The notes under the pieces: model-generated | What the model saw: only the letters and a program-made list of their open reading frames with translations | What the model was told of the DNA's origin: nothing | Database searches by the model: none | Part shown: positions 45,943 to 54,308 of the stretch, piece after piece | Layout: each line of letters opens with the position of its first letter | Numbering within the stretch: the stretch's first letter is position 1 | Program-made: the position numbers and the translations under genes | NCBI GenBank assembly: GCA_016721085.1 | Contig: JADKJI010000011.1 | Coordinates: forward strand, 105,757-169,756 | DNA from: Chitinophagaceae bacterium | GTDB taxonomy: Bacteria; Bacteroidota; Bacteroidia; Chitinophagales; Chitinophagaceae | Length of the DNA stretch: 64,000 bases | Reading direction: 5' to 3'

Positions 45943-46854
45943 ATGAAGCCCCTGATTGAAAAATTGCCCCTTTCTAATAACCAGTCATTTGTGGCGCGAA
46001 CCTATCGTACGCCTCATTTTGAAGTCCCCTGGCACCAGCATATAGAAGTGGAATGTATCCTTTTTACAGAAGGTGAGGGTGTGGCATTTGTTGGAAACCA
46101 TGTAGGCGAATTCAAGACTGGGGATGTTTTCTTTTTAGGATCGAATCTTCCGCATTGTTTCCAGAAAGCTACAAAAGACATGGTAACAAGTGCTGTGGTT
46201 ATACAATTCAACAGTAATTTCTGGGGAGATTCATTTCTTAACCTTCCAGAGAACCAAAACATCAGGGAACTTTTACAAACTGCCTCAGGTGGAATAAAGT
46301 TATCTCCTGAAATCGGCAATAAAATTACGCCTATCATCAAATCGCTTGAATACGACAAGGATGCTGCAAGAATTTTCAACTTATACCAGTTATTGTGGAT
46401 TATTTCTTCAAATCCTTTGGAACAGCCATTATCAACTCAGGAAGTAAAAGAGTATAATACCCGGCAGAAAGAAAGAATTGATACAGTATTCCAATTCTCA
46501 TTTGCTCATTTCCAGGAATCAATAACCTTAGAGCAAGTGGCTGGTCATGCTGGAATGAGTGTGCCAGCTTTCTGTAGCTATTTCAAGAAAAGCACTAAAA
46601 AAACCTATACAGAATTCTTAAATGAACTGCGAATTGCTCATGCTTGCAAGTTGTTGGTTGATACATCCAAACCGATAATGGAAATCTGTTTTGAAAGTGG
46701 TTATAATACACTGGCTCATTTCAATAAACAATTCTTACGGTTACGACATATTACTCCACAACGTTTCAGGAAGAAATTCAATTCCACAGAAACAATATTT
46801 ACGTCAATTTCCCAGAGTAACCGGCTTCTTGTTGGTGAACCTTTACTCCAATAA
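45943..46854 (+). CDS. AraC family regulator, probably of the xylose genes
   Basis: The 303-residue protein has an N-terminal cupin (FEVPWHQHIEVECILFTEGEG, FFLGSNLPHCFQ). The C-terminal pair of helix-turn-helix motifs is ITLEQVAGHAGMSVPAFCSY and PIMEICFESGYNTLAHFNKQ, ending ITPQRFRKKF. The cupin would bind a sugar. Its divergent position next to xylBA suggests that it controls them, which is an inference from layout. The final 35 residues after the DNA-binding domain are not conserved. Confidence 0.92.
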   Translation: MKPLIEKLPLSNNQSFVARTYRTPHFEVPWHQHIEVECILFTEGEGVAFVGNHVGEFKTGDVFFLGSNLPHCFQKATKDMVTSAVVIQFNSNFWGDSFLNLPENQNIRELLQTASGGIKLSPEIGNKITPIIKSLEYDKDAARIFNLYQLLWIISSNPLEQPLSTQEVKEYNTRQKERIDTVFQFSFAHFQESITLEQVAGHAGMSVPAFCSYFKKSTKKTYTEFLNELRIAHACKLLVDTSKPIMEICFESGYNTLAHFNKQFLRLRHITPQRFRKKFNSTETIFTSISQSNRLLVGEPLLQ

Positions 46855-46870
46855 TCACAAATAGAAAATC

Positions 46871-47221
46871 ATGTACGAACACAAACGACAACCTTTAGCC
46901 AGCAGGCAAGTTTATAAGAAAAGGATACTAATAAATCTCGGGTACGCCTTATCGGTACTTGCATTTTCATTAGGTATTGGAATAATTGGCTATCATTCTT
47001 TTGCCAACCAGGAGTGGCTAGATGCTCTTCATAATGCGGCAATGATATTAAGTGGAATGGGCCCTGTAATGGAAGATCCCACTAAGATTCCTGCCATTGG
47101 AAAAGTGTTTTCTTCTATATACGCCCTTTTCAGCGGAGTCATTTTTATAACAACCATAGGACTGATACTTGCTCCGGCTGTTCATCGATTCTTTCACCGT
47201 TTACATTTGGAAGACAATTGA
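46871..47221 (+). CDS. Small membrane protein resembling an ion-channel pore unit
   Basis: A 116-residue protein with two hydrophobic segments (INLGYALSVLAFSLGIGIIG and VFSSIYALFSGVIFITTIGL) around a short amphipathic re-entrant-like stretch (WLDALHNAAMILSGMGPVM). The layout is that of a two-helix potassium-channel module, but no TVGYG filter is present. The C-terminus is basic and His-rich (APAVHRFFHRLH). It ends one base before queG starts. The function is unknown. Confidence 0.65.
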   Translation: MYEHKRQPLASRQVYKKRILINLGYALSVLAFSLGIGIIGYHSFANQEWLDALHNAAMILSGMGPVMEDPTKIPAIGKVFSSIYALFSGVIFITTIGLILAPAVHRFFHRLHLEDN

Positions 47222-47222
47222 T

Positions 47223-48185
47223 ATGTCGCAGGAACTTCAACATACACAACTCATAAGGCAATTTGCCAAAAATCTTGGCTTTACCCACTGTGGTATAGCT
47301 GCGGCTAAGCGATTGGATGCTGATGCGAAAAGATTAGAGCAGTGGTTAAACAAGGGATATCATGGTAGTATGCAGTATATGGAGAATCATTTTGAACTTC
47401 GGATAGATCCAACAAAATTGGTTCCGGGTGCAAAATCTGTCATAACCCTTTTATTGAATTATTTTCCTGAAGAAACACAAATACCAGCAGCTCCTAAGGT
47501 GGCACGATATGCTTTCGGTAAAGATTATCATGAAGTAATCAGGAAGAAGTTAAAGGTTCTCCTAAATCTCATAAATGAAAACATTGGAGAAGTAAATGGT
47601 CGTGGCTTCGTGGATTCAGCACCGGTATTAGAACGCACTTGGGCTAAATTAAGCGGATTGGGATGGGTAGGAAAAAATGGCAACCTTATCAATAAACAGC
47701 AAGGCTCCTATTTTTTTATAGCAACATTGATAACCGATCTTTCACTTCAGTATGACGATCCTTTTATCAGGGATTATTGTGGCACATGCACCCGCTGCAT
47801 AGAAGCCTGTCCTACTGATGCCATTCTCCCCGGCAAAGTGGTTGATGGAAGTAAATGTATTTCCTATTTCACCATTGAATTAAAGGATGCCCTGATACCA
47901 GAAAGTCAAAAAGGAAAATTCGATAACTGGATGTTTGGATGCGATACCTGTCAGGAAGTTTGTCCCTGGAATCGTTTTGCTATAGCAAACAATGAAAAAG
48001 ATTTAATTCCTATTCCCGAAATCCTTGAATTCACTGAAAAGAATTGGGAGGAATTAACGGAGGAGAAGTTCAAGATAATATTTAAAGAGTCGCCGTTGAA
48101 GAGAGCGAAGTATGGGGGGATTAAGAGGAATCTATCGTTTTTGAAGTTAAGTCTGGAAGAAAATACAAGTAGGGAAGTTAGATAG
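47223..48185 (+). CDS. queG: Epoxyqueuosine reductase QueG
   Basis: Reduces epoxyqueuosine in tRNA to queuosine using cobalamin and two 4Fe-4S clusters. From the ATG at 47223 it has 320 residues. It shows FTHCGIAAAKRLD, FVDSAPVLERTWAKLSGLGW and GKNGNLIN, plus the cluster motifs CGTCTRCIEACPTDAI and CDTCQEVCPWN. All ligating cysteines are present. The last residues (ENTSREVR) are encoded by the family E repeat, whose GTTAGATAG supplies the stop. The frame is open from 47169 inside the preceding gene. Confidence 0.96.
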   Translation: MSQELQHTQLIRQFAKNLGFTHCGIAAAKRLDADAKRLEQWLNKGYHGSMQYMENHFELRIDPTKLVPGAKSVITLLLNYFPEETQIPAAPKVARYAFGKDYHEVIRKKLKVLLNLINENIGEVNGRGFVDSAPVLERTWAKLSGLGWVGKNGNLINKQQGSYFFIATLITDLSLQYDDPFIRDYCGTCTRCIEACPTDAILPGKVVDGSKCISYFTIELKDALIPESQKGKFDNWMFGCDTCQEVCPWNRFAIANNEKDLIPIPEILEFTEKNWEELTEEKFKIIFKESPLKRAKYGGIKRNLSFLKLSLEENTSREVR

Positions 48186-48455
48186 TAAGGAAGTATGGAA
48201 GGAGTTGATTAGTTGGTAAAAATATAACCGCAGAGACGCGGAGACAGAGGGAAAGCAGCTTTCGTCTCCGCGTCTCTGCGGTAAAAAAAATAATAACTTC
48301 CCTAAGCCCCGGGTTTCACCCGGGGATACGATGATTCAACCCCTTCGGGGTTGGCTGTTTTGTATTCTACTTCCTTACTACCCTACTTCCTAACTTCCCT
48401 ACTTGTATTTGTATTTTCTTCCGGACTCCCGACTTTCGGACTTCCGGACTCCCCA
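48160..48455. repeat. Composite palindrome: family E arms around C4 hairpin and D hairpins
   Basis: The left arm AAAATACAAGTAGGGAAGTT (48164-48183, inside queG) pairs with AACTTCCCTACTTGTATTTG near 48391-48410. Inside are a family C hairpin (ACCGCAGAGACGCGGAGAC / GTCTCCGCGTCTCTGCGGT, 48229-48280) and family D (GCCCCGGGTTTCACCCGGGG, then AACCCCTTCGGGGTT). Only the right-hand outer CCGGACT/CTTTCGGACTTCC unit is present. Confidence 0.92.
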
Positions 48456-48458
48456 AAC

Positions 48459-49023
48459 TCAAAACTCCCACCCCAACCTCAACGAAACCCTTCTCGTCTT
48501 ATAGTTATAATTCTCAACAAAATTCGGGCAGGGTGGAATAAGACAGAATACGGTTGATTCCTGCACTTCTTTCAATTGTTTAAAACTGTATCCTAAACTT
48601 AAAACAATGGCATCTTTTTTATTTCTCATGAAGGCTTTATAACCGATGCCGGTTCCCCAATATAAAGAAGGAGAAAATTTGCTACTGATAAGGCCACTCC
48701 AATTATTAGTTGGGCGGTTATACCAGGCGAAATTGGTGCCACCATCGAAAGAGAGGAAAAAATTCTTTCTTAGCGATTAGAAAGTCGCGGTTGATGGATA
48801 AAAATAATGGAACACTACGATATAGATAGGCATCAATCCCAGTACCAATACCTACAAACCAATTCCCACATCCACAACCATTGATAGTCTGGAATTGAAA
48901 CGCTGTTTTTTCTTTTCCCTCAAGCACTCCTACAAAATTCTGAGATCGGAATCCATATTTTTTCTGAGCAGACAGAGTAGCTGCAGCGAAAAAGAAAAAA
49001 CAACTTAAAATAAACCACTTCAT
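48459..49023 (-). pseudogene. Outer membrane beta-barrel-like protein, one frameshift
   Basis: A signal peptide (MKWFILSCFFFFAAATLSAQ) starts the protein, followed by beta strands (GNWFVGIGTGIDAYLYRSVP). The frame breaks near 48755 in GAAAGAATTTTTTCC and resumes as KNFFLSFDGGTNFAWYNRP. It runs through SPSLYWGTGIGYKAF, AIVLSLGYSFKQL and the terminal strand RRVSLRLGWEF. A barrel ending in Phe at the natural stop (48459) supports the reconstruction of about 187 residues. It lies 10 bp from the LVIVD lipoprotein gene and is probably its operon partner. Confidence 0.78.
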
Positions 49024-49033
49024 AAACTCACAT

Positions 49034-50287
49034 TTAATGTAAAGCCACTTTACTCAGCAAACGCATACCATCGATAGTTGAGTAATCATATTGTTCCAAT
49101 CCAGAAGCTGTCACTAAAATCAATCGCTTATTCCAGGCAATAACATCAAAAGTCTCCATGCCTTTTAAATGCTTAAGAAGTTTGATATCAGTTGCTGTAC
49201 TGGCATCATATACTTTCAGTCCATCCTTACCATCACAAATGAAGAGATAATCGCCATCTTTTGCCAGACCATGAGGATTGGTCATTGGAAAAGATTTTAA
49301 AATCTTAGGAGCTTGTATGTTTTTAATATCGACTATGTCTAACTGATTGGCAGTTCCAGAACAGAAAGTTCCAGCCCTCAAAGTTACATAGGCGTAATCA
49401 TCATCAGCTACCACTGGATCACAAGCTCTAAAATGAGCTACTGACCCCTTGAATTCAGGACTGGAGGCATTGGCAATACTAAAAATAAACATACCGTTTG
49501 AAGAGCCTATAAATAAATTCCCTTTGAAAGGATAGATAGTTTCAATATTCCAACCAACAGAATTACTTTTTACTAATTGAGGATTAGCGGGATCTTGAAT
49601 AGATAGCGATTGTAAGGTTGATAAATTAACAGCATACAAATAATTTTCTACAATTGCGAAACGAGACATTGAGCCAGCCATTCCAGGAGCACCATTATTC
49701 TTTTGTCCTGAAGAAGAAGCATCAGCTGCCAAAGCGAATCCACAAGCCCTGCAATTCCAAATATTATCAGGGGCAGCAGTTTCAACCACAGTGGTATCTT
49801 TTTTCACCCAATCAATAACATACTTTGTAGTATCTGTCACAAACCCATTTCCATACATTCTTTCAGGGAAGATATTGGGTACTGTTTTAACCAAATTAGC
49901 TTGCAATGGATTGCTTATATCAATGGCCAGAAGATCGGTATATAAATCTGCATAGAGGATATTGCCTTTAACAGCGATATCTATATTTCCAGGAATCGAA
50001 ATGAAAGCTTTATTCACTGGACTAGAGGGATTGGTATTATCGATGATATGCACCCCTTTATTCACCTCATTCATGAATATATAATTACCATAAAGATAAA
50101 TCTTACCTGTAGCCCCAATTTCAGTAGCAGCAGCCCCTTTTATATTAGCAAGCACTTTCTCTTTGCTTTCATAAACCGGAGTATAGATGGAATATGTCTT
50201 AGTTATAGTATCCTTAAGGCAACCATATTGGAAAACAACCAGAAAAAGCAAAGCTGTTATTCCTAATGAAGATGATTTGTATCGCAT
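49034..50287 (-). CDS. LVIVD-repeat lipoprotein (beta-propeller)
   Basis: From MRYKSSSLGITALLFLVVFQ (start at 50287, lipobox QYGC) the protein has 417 residues. Repeated LVIVD-like blades are seen: GVHIIDNTNPSSPVNKAFI, DLLAIDISNPLQANLVKTV, TLQSLSIQDPANPQLVKSN, QLDIVDIKNIQAPKILKSF and GLKVYDASTATDIKLLKHL. A four-Cys stretch (IWNCRACGFALAADAS, CDPVV, FCSGTA) may make disulfides. The frame is open to 50566 but the extension overlaps the next gene. It is a surface or periplasmic lipoprotein of unknown ligand, in the block behind an ECF sigma gene. Confidence 0.9.
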   Translation of the reverse strand: MRYKSSSLGITALLFLVVFQYGCLKDTITKTYSIYTPVYESKEKVLANIKGAAATEIGATGKIYLYGNYIFMNEVNKGVHIIDNTNPSSPVNKAFISIPGNIDIAVKGNILYADLYTDLLAIDISNPLQANLVKTVPNIFPERMYGNGFVTDTTKYVIDWVKKDTTVVETAAPDNIWNCRACGFALAADASSSGQKNNGAPGMAGSMSRFAIVENYLYAVNLSTLQSLSIQDPANPQLVKSNSVGWNIETIYPFKGNLFIGSSNGMFIFSIANASSPEFKGSVAHFRACDPVVADDDYAYVTLRAGTFCSGTANQLDIVDIKNIQAPKILKSFPMTNPHGLAKDGDYLFICDGKDGLKVYDASTATDIKLLKHLKGMETFDVIAWNKRLILVTASGLEQYDYSTIDGMRLLSKVALH

Positions 50288-50342
50288 AATGCAGGTTTTA
50301 TAGTTTGACAGTAAGACAGATGCTACCGTTGTCTTTCTTATA

Positions 50343-51839
50343 TTATTTATTAAAGAACCATCTAAGTTGAAGAGATCCACCCCACAAGTGAGTATTCTTG
50401 GATGCGGTGCCCGACAATAAACTTGTTGCGTTATAATGCAGTTGAGGTCCGATCTGTATTGGATGCTTGCTTTGTGATAGCAACTCAATCGACAACCCGG
50501 TTTGCCAAGCCAACTGTGACTTCCTGAACAAATTATCATCTTCATAATATACGCTGGCAGCCCCATCGAAATGTAAAGCTGAGGTTTTTATTAAGGAGGA
50601 ATAAGTCATACCAATTGTCCAGTAAAATGGCAATTGCTTTGATCTGTTTAATTGAATATGCGCATTTACCGGAATTTCAAAATACTGATAACGGCTTTGA
50701 TAATTTGTACCAGAACCAATAGTATAAAAATTATTTACCCGAACATCCTGCGAAGAACTATTTGAAATGGTTTTCTGACTGTCAACCGCCATACCTATAG
50801 ACGATCTTGAGCTGTAATTACCATATTGCAATCCCAGAGACAAGCTTAATCGGGATGACAATTTTCTTTGCACAAAAAGTCCCGCTTGCCAGGAAGGACC
50901 AGCATGAATAGCTGCAGGTTCTGGAGTAAAAGTCGGAACTGGTGGTGGCAAGTTTGTGGAGGCTGAAAAATCAGCGTTTGCTACTGAAGCAGCAGACAAT
51001 CCAGAAAAGAAATTGCCTTCCGAAACTCTTGATATACCCAGTCCAGCAGTTGCACCCCACTGCCATTTAGAATCAGTTTTCTTTGTCTTTGATTTTGGTG
51101 CAGCAATAACAAAATTAGTTGTAGATGTAAGTGTCGGTTTATTAAATGCATCCATGTTAAAATTAAGAGGCAATGATGCTTTCTCAACCGTCATTTTTTC
51201 TTTACTAACCTTCGCGGACTTCAGCATTCTATCAGACTCTTCACCCAATTCAAGTTTACTCTCATTATTTACAATTGTAGAAACCAATGAAGGATCTGCT
51301 ATTGTTTCACGTTTTGTTTTTCCTGACCTTTTATTAGCATATTCAGTTGTAAAAACATCTTTACTTCTTATTTTACTAGCAGGCTCTCTAAAAGTATTTT
51401 TTGACTTCGTGTTATTATCGATTGAAACAGTATTTGATTCTTCTTTCTCTTTTGTAATTTTGTTTTCTTTTATCTGAGTCTCTGTTACTTTATTTTGATT
51501 TCCATTTTCCTTTTTTATTTCCAAGTCGGATTTATCTTCTAACTGATTACCATTTTCTGATTTCACTGATTTAGTTTCTTCTCCGACTTCATTATTAACT
51601 GATTTATTTACATTTTCATTTGTAGTTGAAGAAATGGACTCATTTTTTGTTTTACCATCCAGTAAAAAATAACCTCCAACTAAAACCAACAATAAAAGAG
51701 GAATCCAGATAAGGACACGTCTTCTTTTCTTGTCCTTACGCAATTGAAGTTCCACATTATTCCATATAGCATCTGAGGGAGAAAGATTCAACTCCTCCAT
51801 TTGCTGCTGGACTTTATTTTCAAAATCATGGGCGGACAT
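50343..51839 (-). CDS. Anti-sigma-like membrane protein fused to an outer-membrane barrel-type domain
   Basis: The 498-residue protein starts with a cytosolic segment (SAHDFENKVQQQMEELNLSP, SDAIWNNVELQLRKDKKRRR). A single membrane helix follows (VLIWIPLLLLVLVGGYFLL), then a long Lys/Glu/Asn/Thr-rich linker. The C-terminal half is a porin-like beta domain (WQWGATAGLGISRVSEG, LSLSLGLQYGNYSSRSSIGM, FYWTIGMTYSSLI, SLQLRWFFNK). It overlaps the ECF sigma gene by 14 bp. That coupling and the N-terminal part suggest it holds the sigma factor, while the barrel-like part reaches through the envelope. The role is inferred. Confidence 0.8.
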   Translation of the reverse strand: MSAHDFENKVQQQMEELNLSPSDAIWNNVELQLRKDKKRRRVLIWIPLLLLVLVGGYFLLDGKTKNESISSTTNENVNKSVNNEVGEETKSVKSENGNQLEDKSDLEIKKENGNQNKVTETQIKENKITKEKEESNTVSIDNNTKSKNTFREPASKIRSKDVFTTEYANKRSGKTKRETIADPSLVSTIVNNESKLELGEESDRMLKSAKVSKEKMTVEKASLPLNFNMDAFNKPTLTSTTNFVIAAPKSKTKKTDSKWQWGATAGLGISRVSEGNFFSGLSAASVANADFSASTNLPPPVPTFTPEPAAIHAGPSWQAGLFVQRKLSSRLSLSLGLQYGNYSSRSSIGMAVDSQKTISNSSSQDVRVNNFYTIGSGTNYQSRYQYFEIPVNAHIQLNRSKQLPFYWTIGMTYSSLIKTSALHFDGAASVYYEDDNLFRKSQLAWQTGLSIELLSQSKHPIQIGPQLHYNATSLLSGTASKNTHLWGGSLQLRWFFNK

Positions 51840-52389
51840 ACTTATCAGTTTTTTTTCTTTGTTGATAATGTGTGTTGATCCAGGTTATGAGCAAATTGCG
51901 GGCTCTTGAATACTGGCTTCTTGATGTGCCTTCATTAATTCCGAGAATTTTTCCTATTTCCACATGTGAGAAGCCTTCAATGGCATGCATATTAAAGATG
52001 GTCTGATAACCTGTAGGCAGTTGCCGGATCAGCTCTGCCAATTCCTTTGCATTTAGATATAATTCAGGATTTTCATCTGTAACAGGATGTAATCCCGGAT
52101 CGGTGAATGATAGTTCTGCCTGATAACGGCTGTTTTTCTTAAGATAATTGATGGCGGTATTCACCATAATTCTACGAATCCAGCCACCCAATTCTCCTTC
52201 GAACTTAAACTGGTGAAGGTTCCTGAAGACCTTTATAAACCCTTCCTGCAGCACATCTTCAGCATCAGACATGGATTTGGTGTAGCGATAGCACACCCCC
52301 AGCATGCTTTCGGCAAATAAGCCATAAAGCTGCTTTTGGGCTGATGCTCTGCCCTTTAAACACTCATTTACCAGTTTTTGATGATCCAT
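51826..52389 (-). CDS. ECF RNA polymerase sigma factor
   Basis: The 187-residue protein has region 2 (GVCYRYTKSMSDAEDVLQEG, FIKVFRNLHQF) and region 4 (LPTGYQTIFNMHAIEGFSHV, EIGKILGINEGTSRSQYSRA). It belongs to the Bacteroidota SigE-like group. It is the first gene of a four-gene block: sigma, anti-sigma-like protein, LVIVD lipoprotein and barrel protein. The upstream side is a composite palindrome, so its own promoter must lie within or next to that repeat. Confidence 0.95.
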   Translation of the reverse strand: MDHQKLVNECLKGRASAQKQLYGLFAESMLGVCYRYTKSMSDAEDVLQEGFIKVFRNLHQFKFEGELGGWIRRIMVNTAINYLKKNSRYQAELSFTDPGLHPVTDENPELYLNAKELAELIRQLPTGYQTIFNMHAIEGFSHVEIGKILGINEGTSRSQYSRARNLLITWINTHYQQRKKTDKYVRP

Positions 52390-52439
52390 TGTGCCTGTAA
52401 AGGTATGTGACAGGGGAATTGGGGGGAACGTTGCATTTG

Positions 52440-52765
52440 AGAAGTCGGAATTTTGGAAGTCATTAGAGTCCGGAAGTCCGGGAGAAAATACAAAAGAGGT
52501 AGGGAAGTTAAATAGGTAAGTAGGGCTGAGTAAATGGTTAGCCTTTTAGGTCGAAGTTTTAACCGCAGAGGCGCAGAGACGCAGGGGCATTCCTCCGCGT
52601 CTCTGCGGAAAACTCTATCTGATTCTTTGCCTCTAAGCAGGGATTTTCCTATTACCCATTCCGGGTTGGCCTGTTATGTATTCTACTTCCCTACTACCCT
52701 ACTTCCTCTTCCCTATCTTGTAATCTCTTCCGGCTTTCGGACTTCTCCCGACTCTTCCGACTTTA
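52440..52765. repeat. Composite palindrome: family E arms around C5 hairpin, with a D remnant
   Basis: The left outer GAGTCCGGAAGTCCGGGAG and AAAATACAAAAGAGGTAGGG pair with TACTTCCCTACTACCCTACT and the terminal CTTTCGGACTTCTCCCGACT. The C5 core TTTTAACCGCAGAGGCGCAG with AGACGCAGG has a shortened right arm (CCGCGTCTCTGCGGA). CATTCCGGGTTGGCCTGTT is what remains of family D. There is no gene in 52390-52773. Confidence 0.88.
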
Positions 52766-52773
52766 TAAGAAAA

Positions 52774-53298
52774 CTATATCCCTCCAAGAATCCCAATCCC
52801 CTCCTCCCACTCCCCAAACCCCGCATCCGCATTTATATGTCCTGCATTGCCTATTGAGATGAGTTTACTGCCCCATGAATTGGCAAATAGTTTGGCGCGT
52901 TCCATGCTAACCCAGGGATCATTTTCGCTGACTACAACGATAGATTTGAAAGGTAGTTTTTGTAAGGGGAAAGGAGAAAACCCAGTGGCAGGGAATGTAT
53001 AGACAGGTGCTTCCAAATCGCTTGGAGCTACGAGTAAGGCCCCTTTTATTTTCTTATCTGTTTGTGCCGCCCAATGCGCAATAGTGGCGCAGCCAAGGCT
53101 ATGTCCAATGAGTATCACATTGGATGTGTCTATATCTTTCAATGCATTGTTTATAGTATTAACCCAATCCTCACGGGCAGGCGCATCCCATTCTGTTTGT
53201 TCAATGCGTGAGCAATTTTCCAGTCTTTTTTCAAACCAGGTTTGCCAGTGAAGGGGACCGGAGTTGCCGAGGCCGGGGATGAGGAAGTATTTGTTCAT
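52774..53298 (-). CDS. RBBP9/YdeN-type alpha/beta hydrolase
   Basis: The 174-residue protein matches the RBBP9/YdeN family in length and motifs: YFLIPGLGNSGPLHWQTWFE, the nucleophile elbow LIGHSLGCATIAHWA, the Asp in VVVSENDPWVSMERAK and the His in IGNAGHINADAGFGEW. The triad is complete. It is a cytosolic serine hydrolase; its natural substrate is unknown. Composite palindromes lie on both sides. Confidence 0.93.
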   Translation of the reverse strand: MNKYFLIPGLGNSGPLHWQTWFEKRLENCSRIEQTEWDAPAREDWVNTINNALKDIDTSNVILIGHSLGCATIAHWAAQTDKKIKGALLVAPSDLEAPVYTFPATGFSPFPLQKLPFKSIVVVSENDPWVSMERAKLFANSWGSKLISIGNAGHINADAGFGEWEEGIGILGGI

Positions 53299-53314
53299 TT
53301 TTTGAATGTTTGTT

Positions 53315-53606
53315 TTTAGAGTCGGGAAGTCCGAAAGTCGGAAAGTCCGGAAGAAAATACAAGTAGGGAAGTTAGGGAGTAGGGAAGTATGGAAGGAGTT
53401 GATTAGTTGGAAAAATATAACCTAAGTGAAGCACATATAATGCTTTCTGATTATCCATGCCCCGGGTTGCACCCGGGGTCATTATTATTCAACCCCTTCG
53501 GGGTTGGCTGTTTTGTATTCCTACTTCCCTACTACCCTACTCCCTAACTTCCCTACTTGTATTTGTATTCCTTCCGGACTTTCGGACTTCCCGACTTCCG
53601 GACTAT
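53315..53606. repeat. Composite palindrome: family E arms around family D hairpins
   Basis: The left outer GTCGGGAAGTCCGAAAGTCG and GAAAATACAAGTAGGGAAGT pair with AACTTCCCTACTTGTATTTG and CTTTCGGACTTCCCGACTTC. The core is CCCCGGGTTGCACCCGGGG followed by CAACCCCTTCGGGGTTG (53458-53508). The family C slot seen in the 48-kb copy is replaced here by unrelated sequence. It lies between codirectional genes. Confidence 0.92.
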
Positions 53607-54041
53607 TTATTTAAACGAAATAAGCTCCACATCAAATATCAACGTACAATTCGGTCCAATCACCTGACTCACCTGACGATCGCCATAAGCGAGGTTAGCA
53701 GGAATGAAAAAACGCCATTTGCTGCCAGTGGGCATCAATTGCAATCCTTCAATCCAGCCTTTGATAACGGCATTTAAAGGGAAGCTGGCAGGTCGGCCTC
53801 TTTGAACAGAACTATCGAATATTTCCCCTGTGATAAGAGTGCCATGATAATGACAGGTTACAGTATGCTGTAATCCTGGTTTTTCACCGGTTCCAGCAAC
53901 AAGAATTTCATATTGTAATCCGCTTGGAAGACTTACTACTCCTTCGCGGGTAGCGTTTGTGGCCAGGAATTCATTTCCAGCTTTTAAATTAGCGGCTTTC
54001 TTATCATCCATAAGTGCTTTGAGGCGATCGGCTGCAGACAT
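53607..54041 (-). CDS. FKBP-type peptidyl-prolyl cis-trans isomerase
   Basis: From MSAADRLKALMDDKKAANLK (start at 54041) the protein has 144 residues. It has a short FKBP_N-like helix (AGNEFLATNATREGVVSLPS), then the FKBP domain: LQYEILVAGTGEKPGLQHTV, CHYHGTLITGEIFDSSVQRG, VIKGWIEGLQLMPTGSKWRF, IPANLAYGDRQ and the end LIFDVELISFK. No signal peptide is present. It is a folding catalyst, probably cytosolic. Confidence 0.94.
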   Translation of the reverse strand: MSAADRLKALMDDKKAANLKAGNEFLATNATREGVVSLPSGLQYEILVAGTGEKPGLQHTVTCHYHGTLITGEIFDSSVQRGRPASFPLNAVIKGWIEGLQLMPTGSKWRFFIPANLAYGDRQVSQVIGPNCTLIFDVELISFK

Positions 54042-54308
54042 ATTATTCAAAATTTTGTGCAAAATACGACTGAAAAATCGAATTCACGGAAGCCCATTTT
54101 GCAGTTCTATTGGGATGGTTTTTTTTCAAAGAGGCTCTTATAACTATAATCATACCAATGACTAACAAAACTCAGAACACAGTCGGCCCTAATGTTCCAA
54201 TTTTGAATAGCCTTTATGATTCGCTTGCGCCTCATTACTACGATTGCTTGCCAATGAAAAAATCGGTTATTACCGACCATAATTTCTTATATCTCAAAAT
54301 TATTTTTT

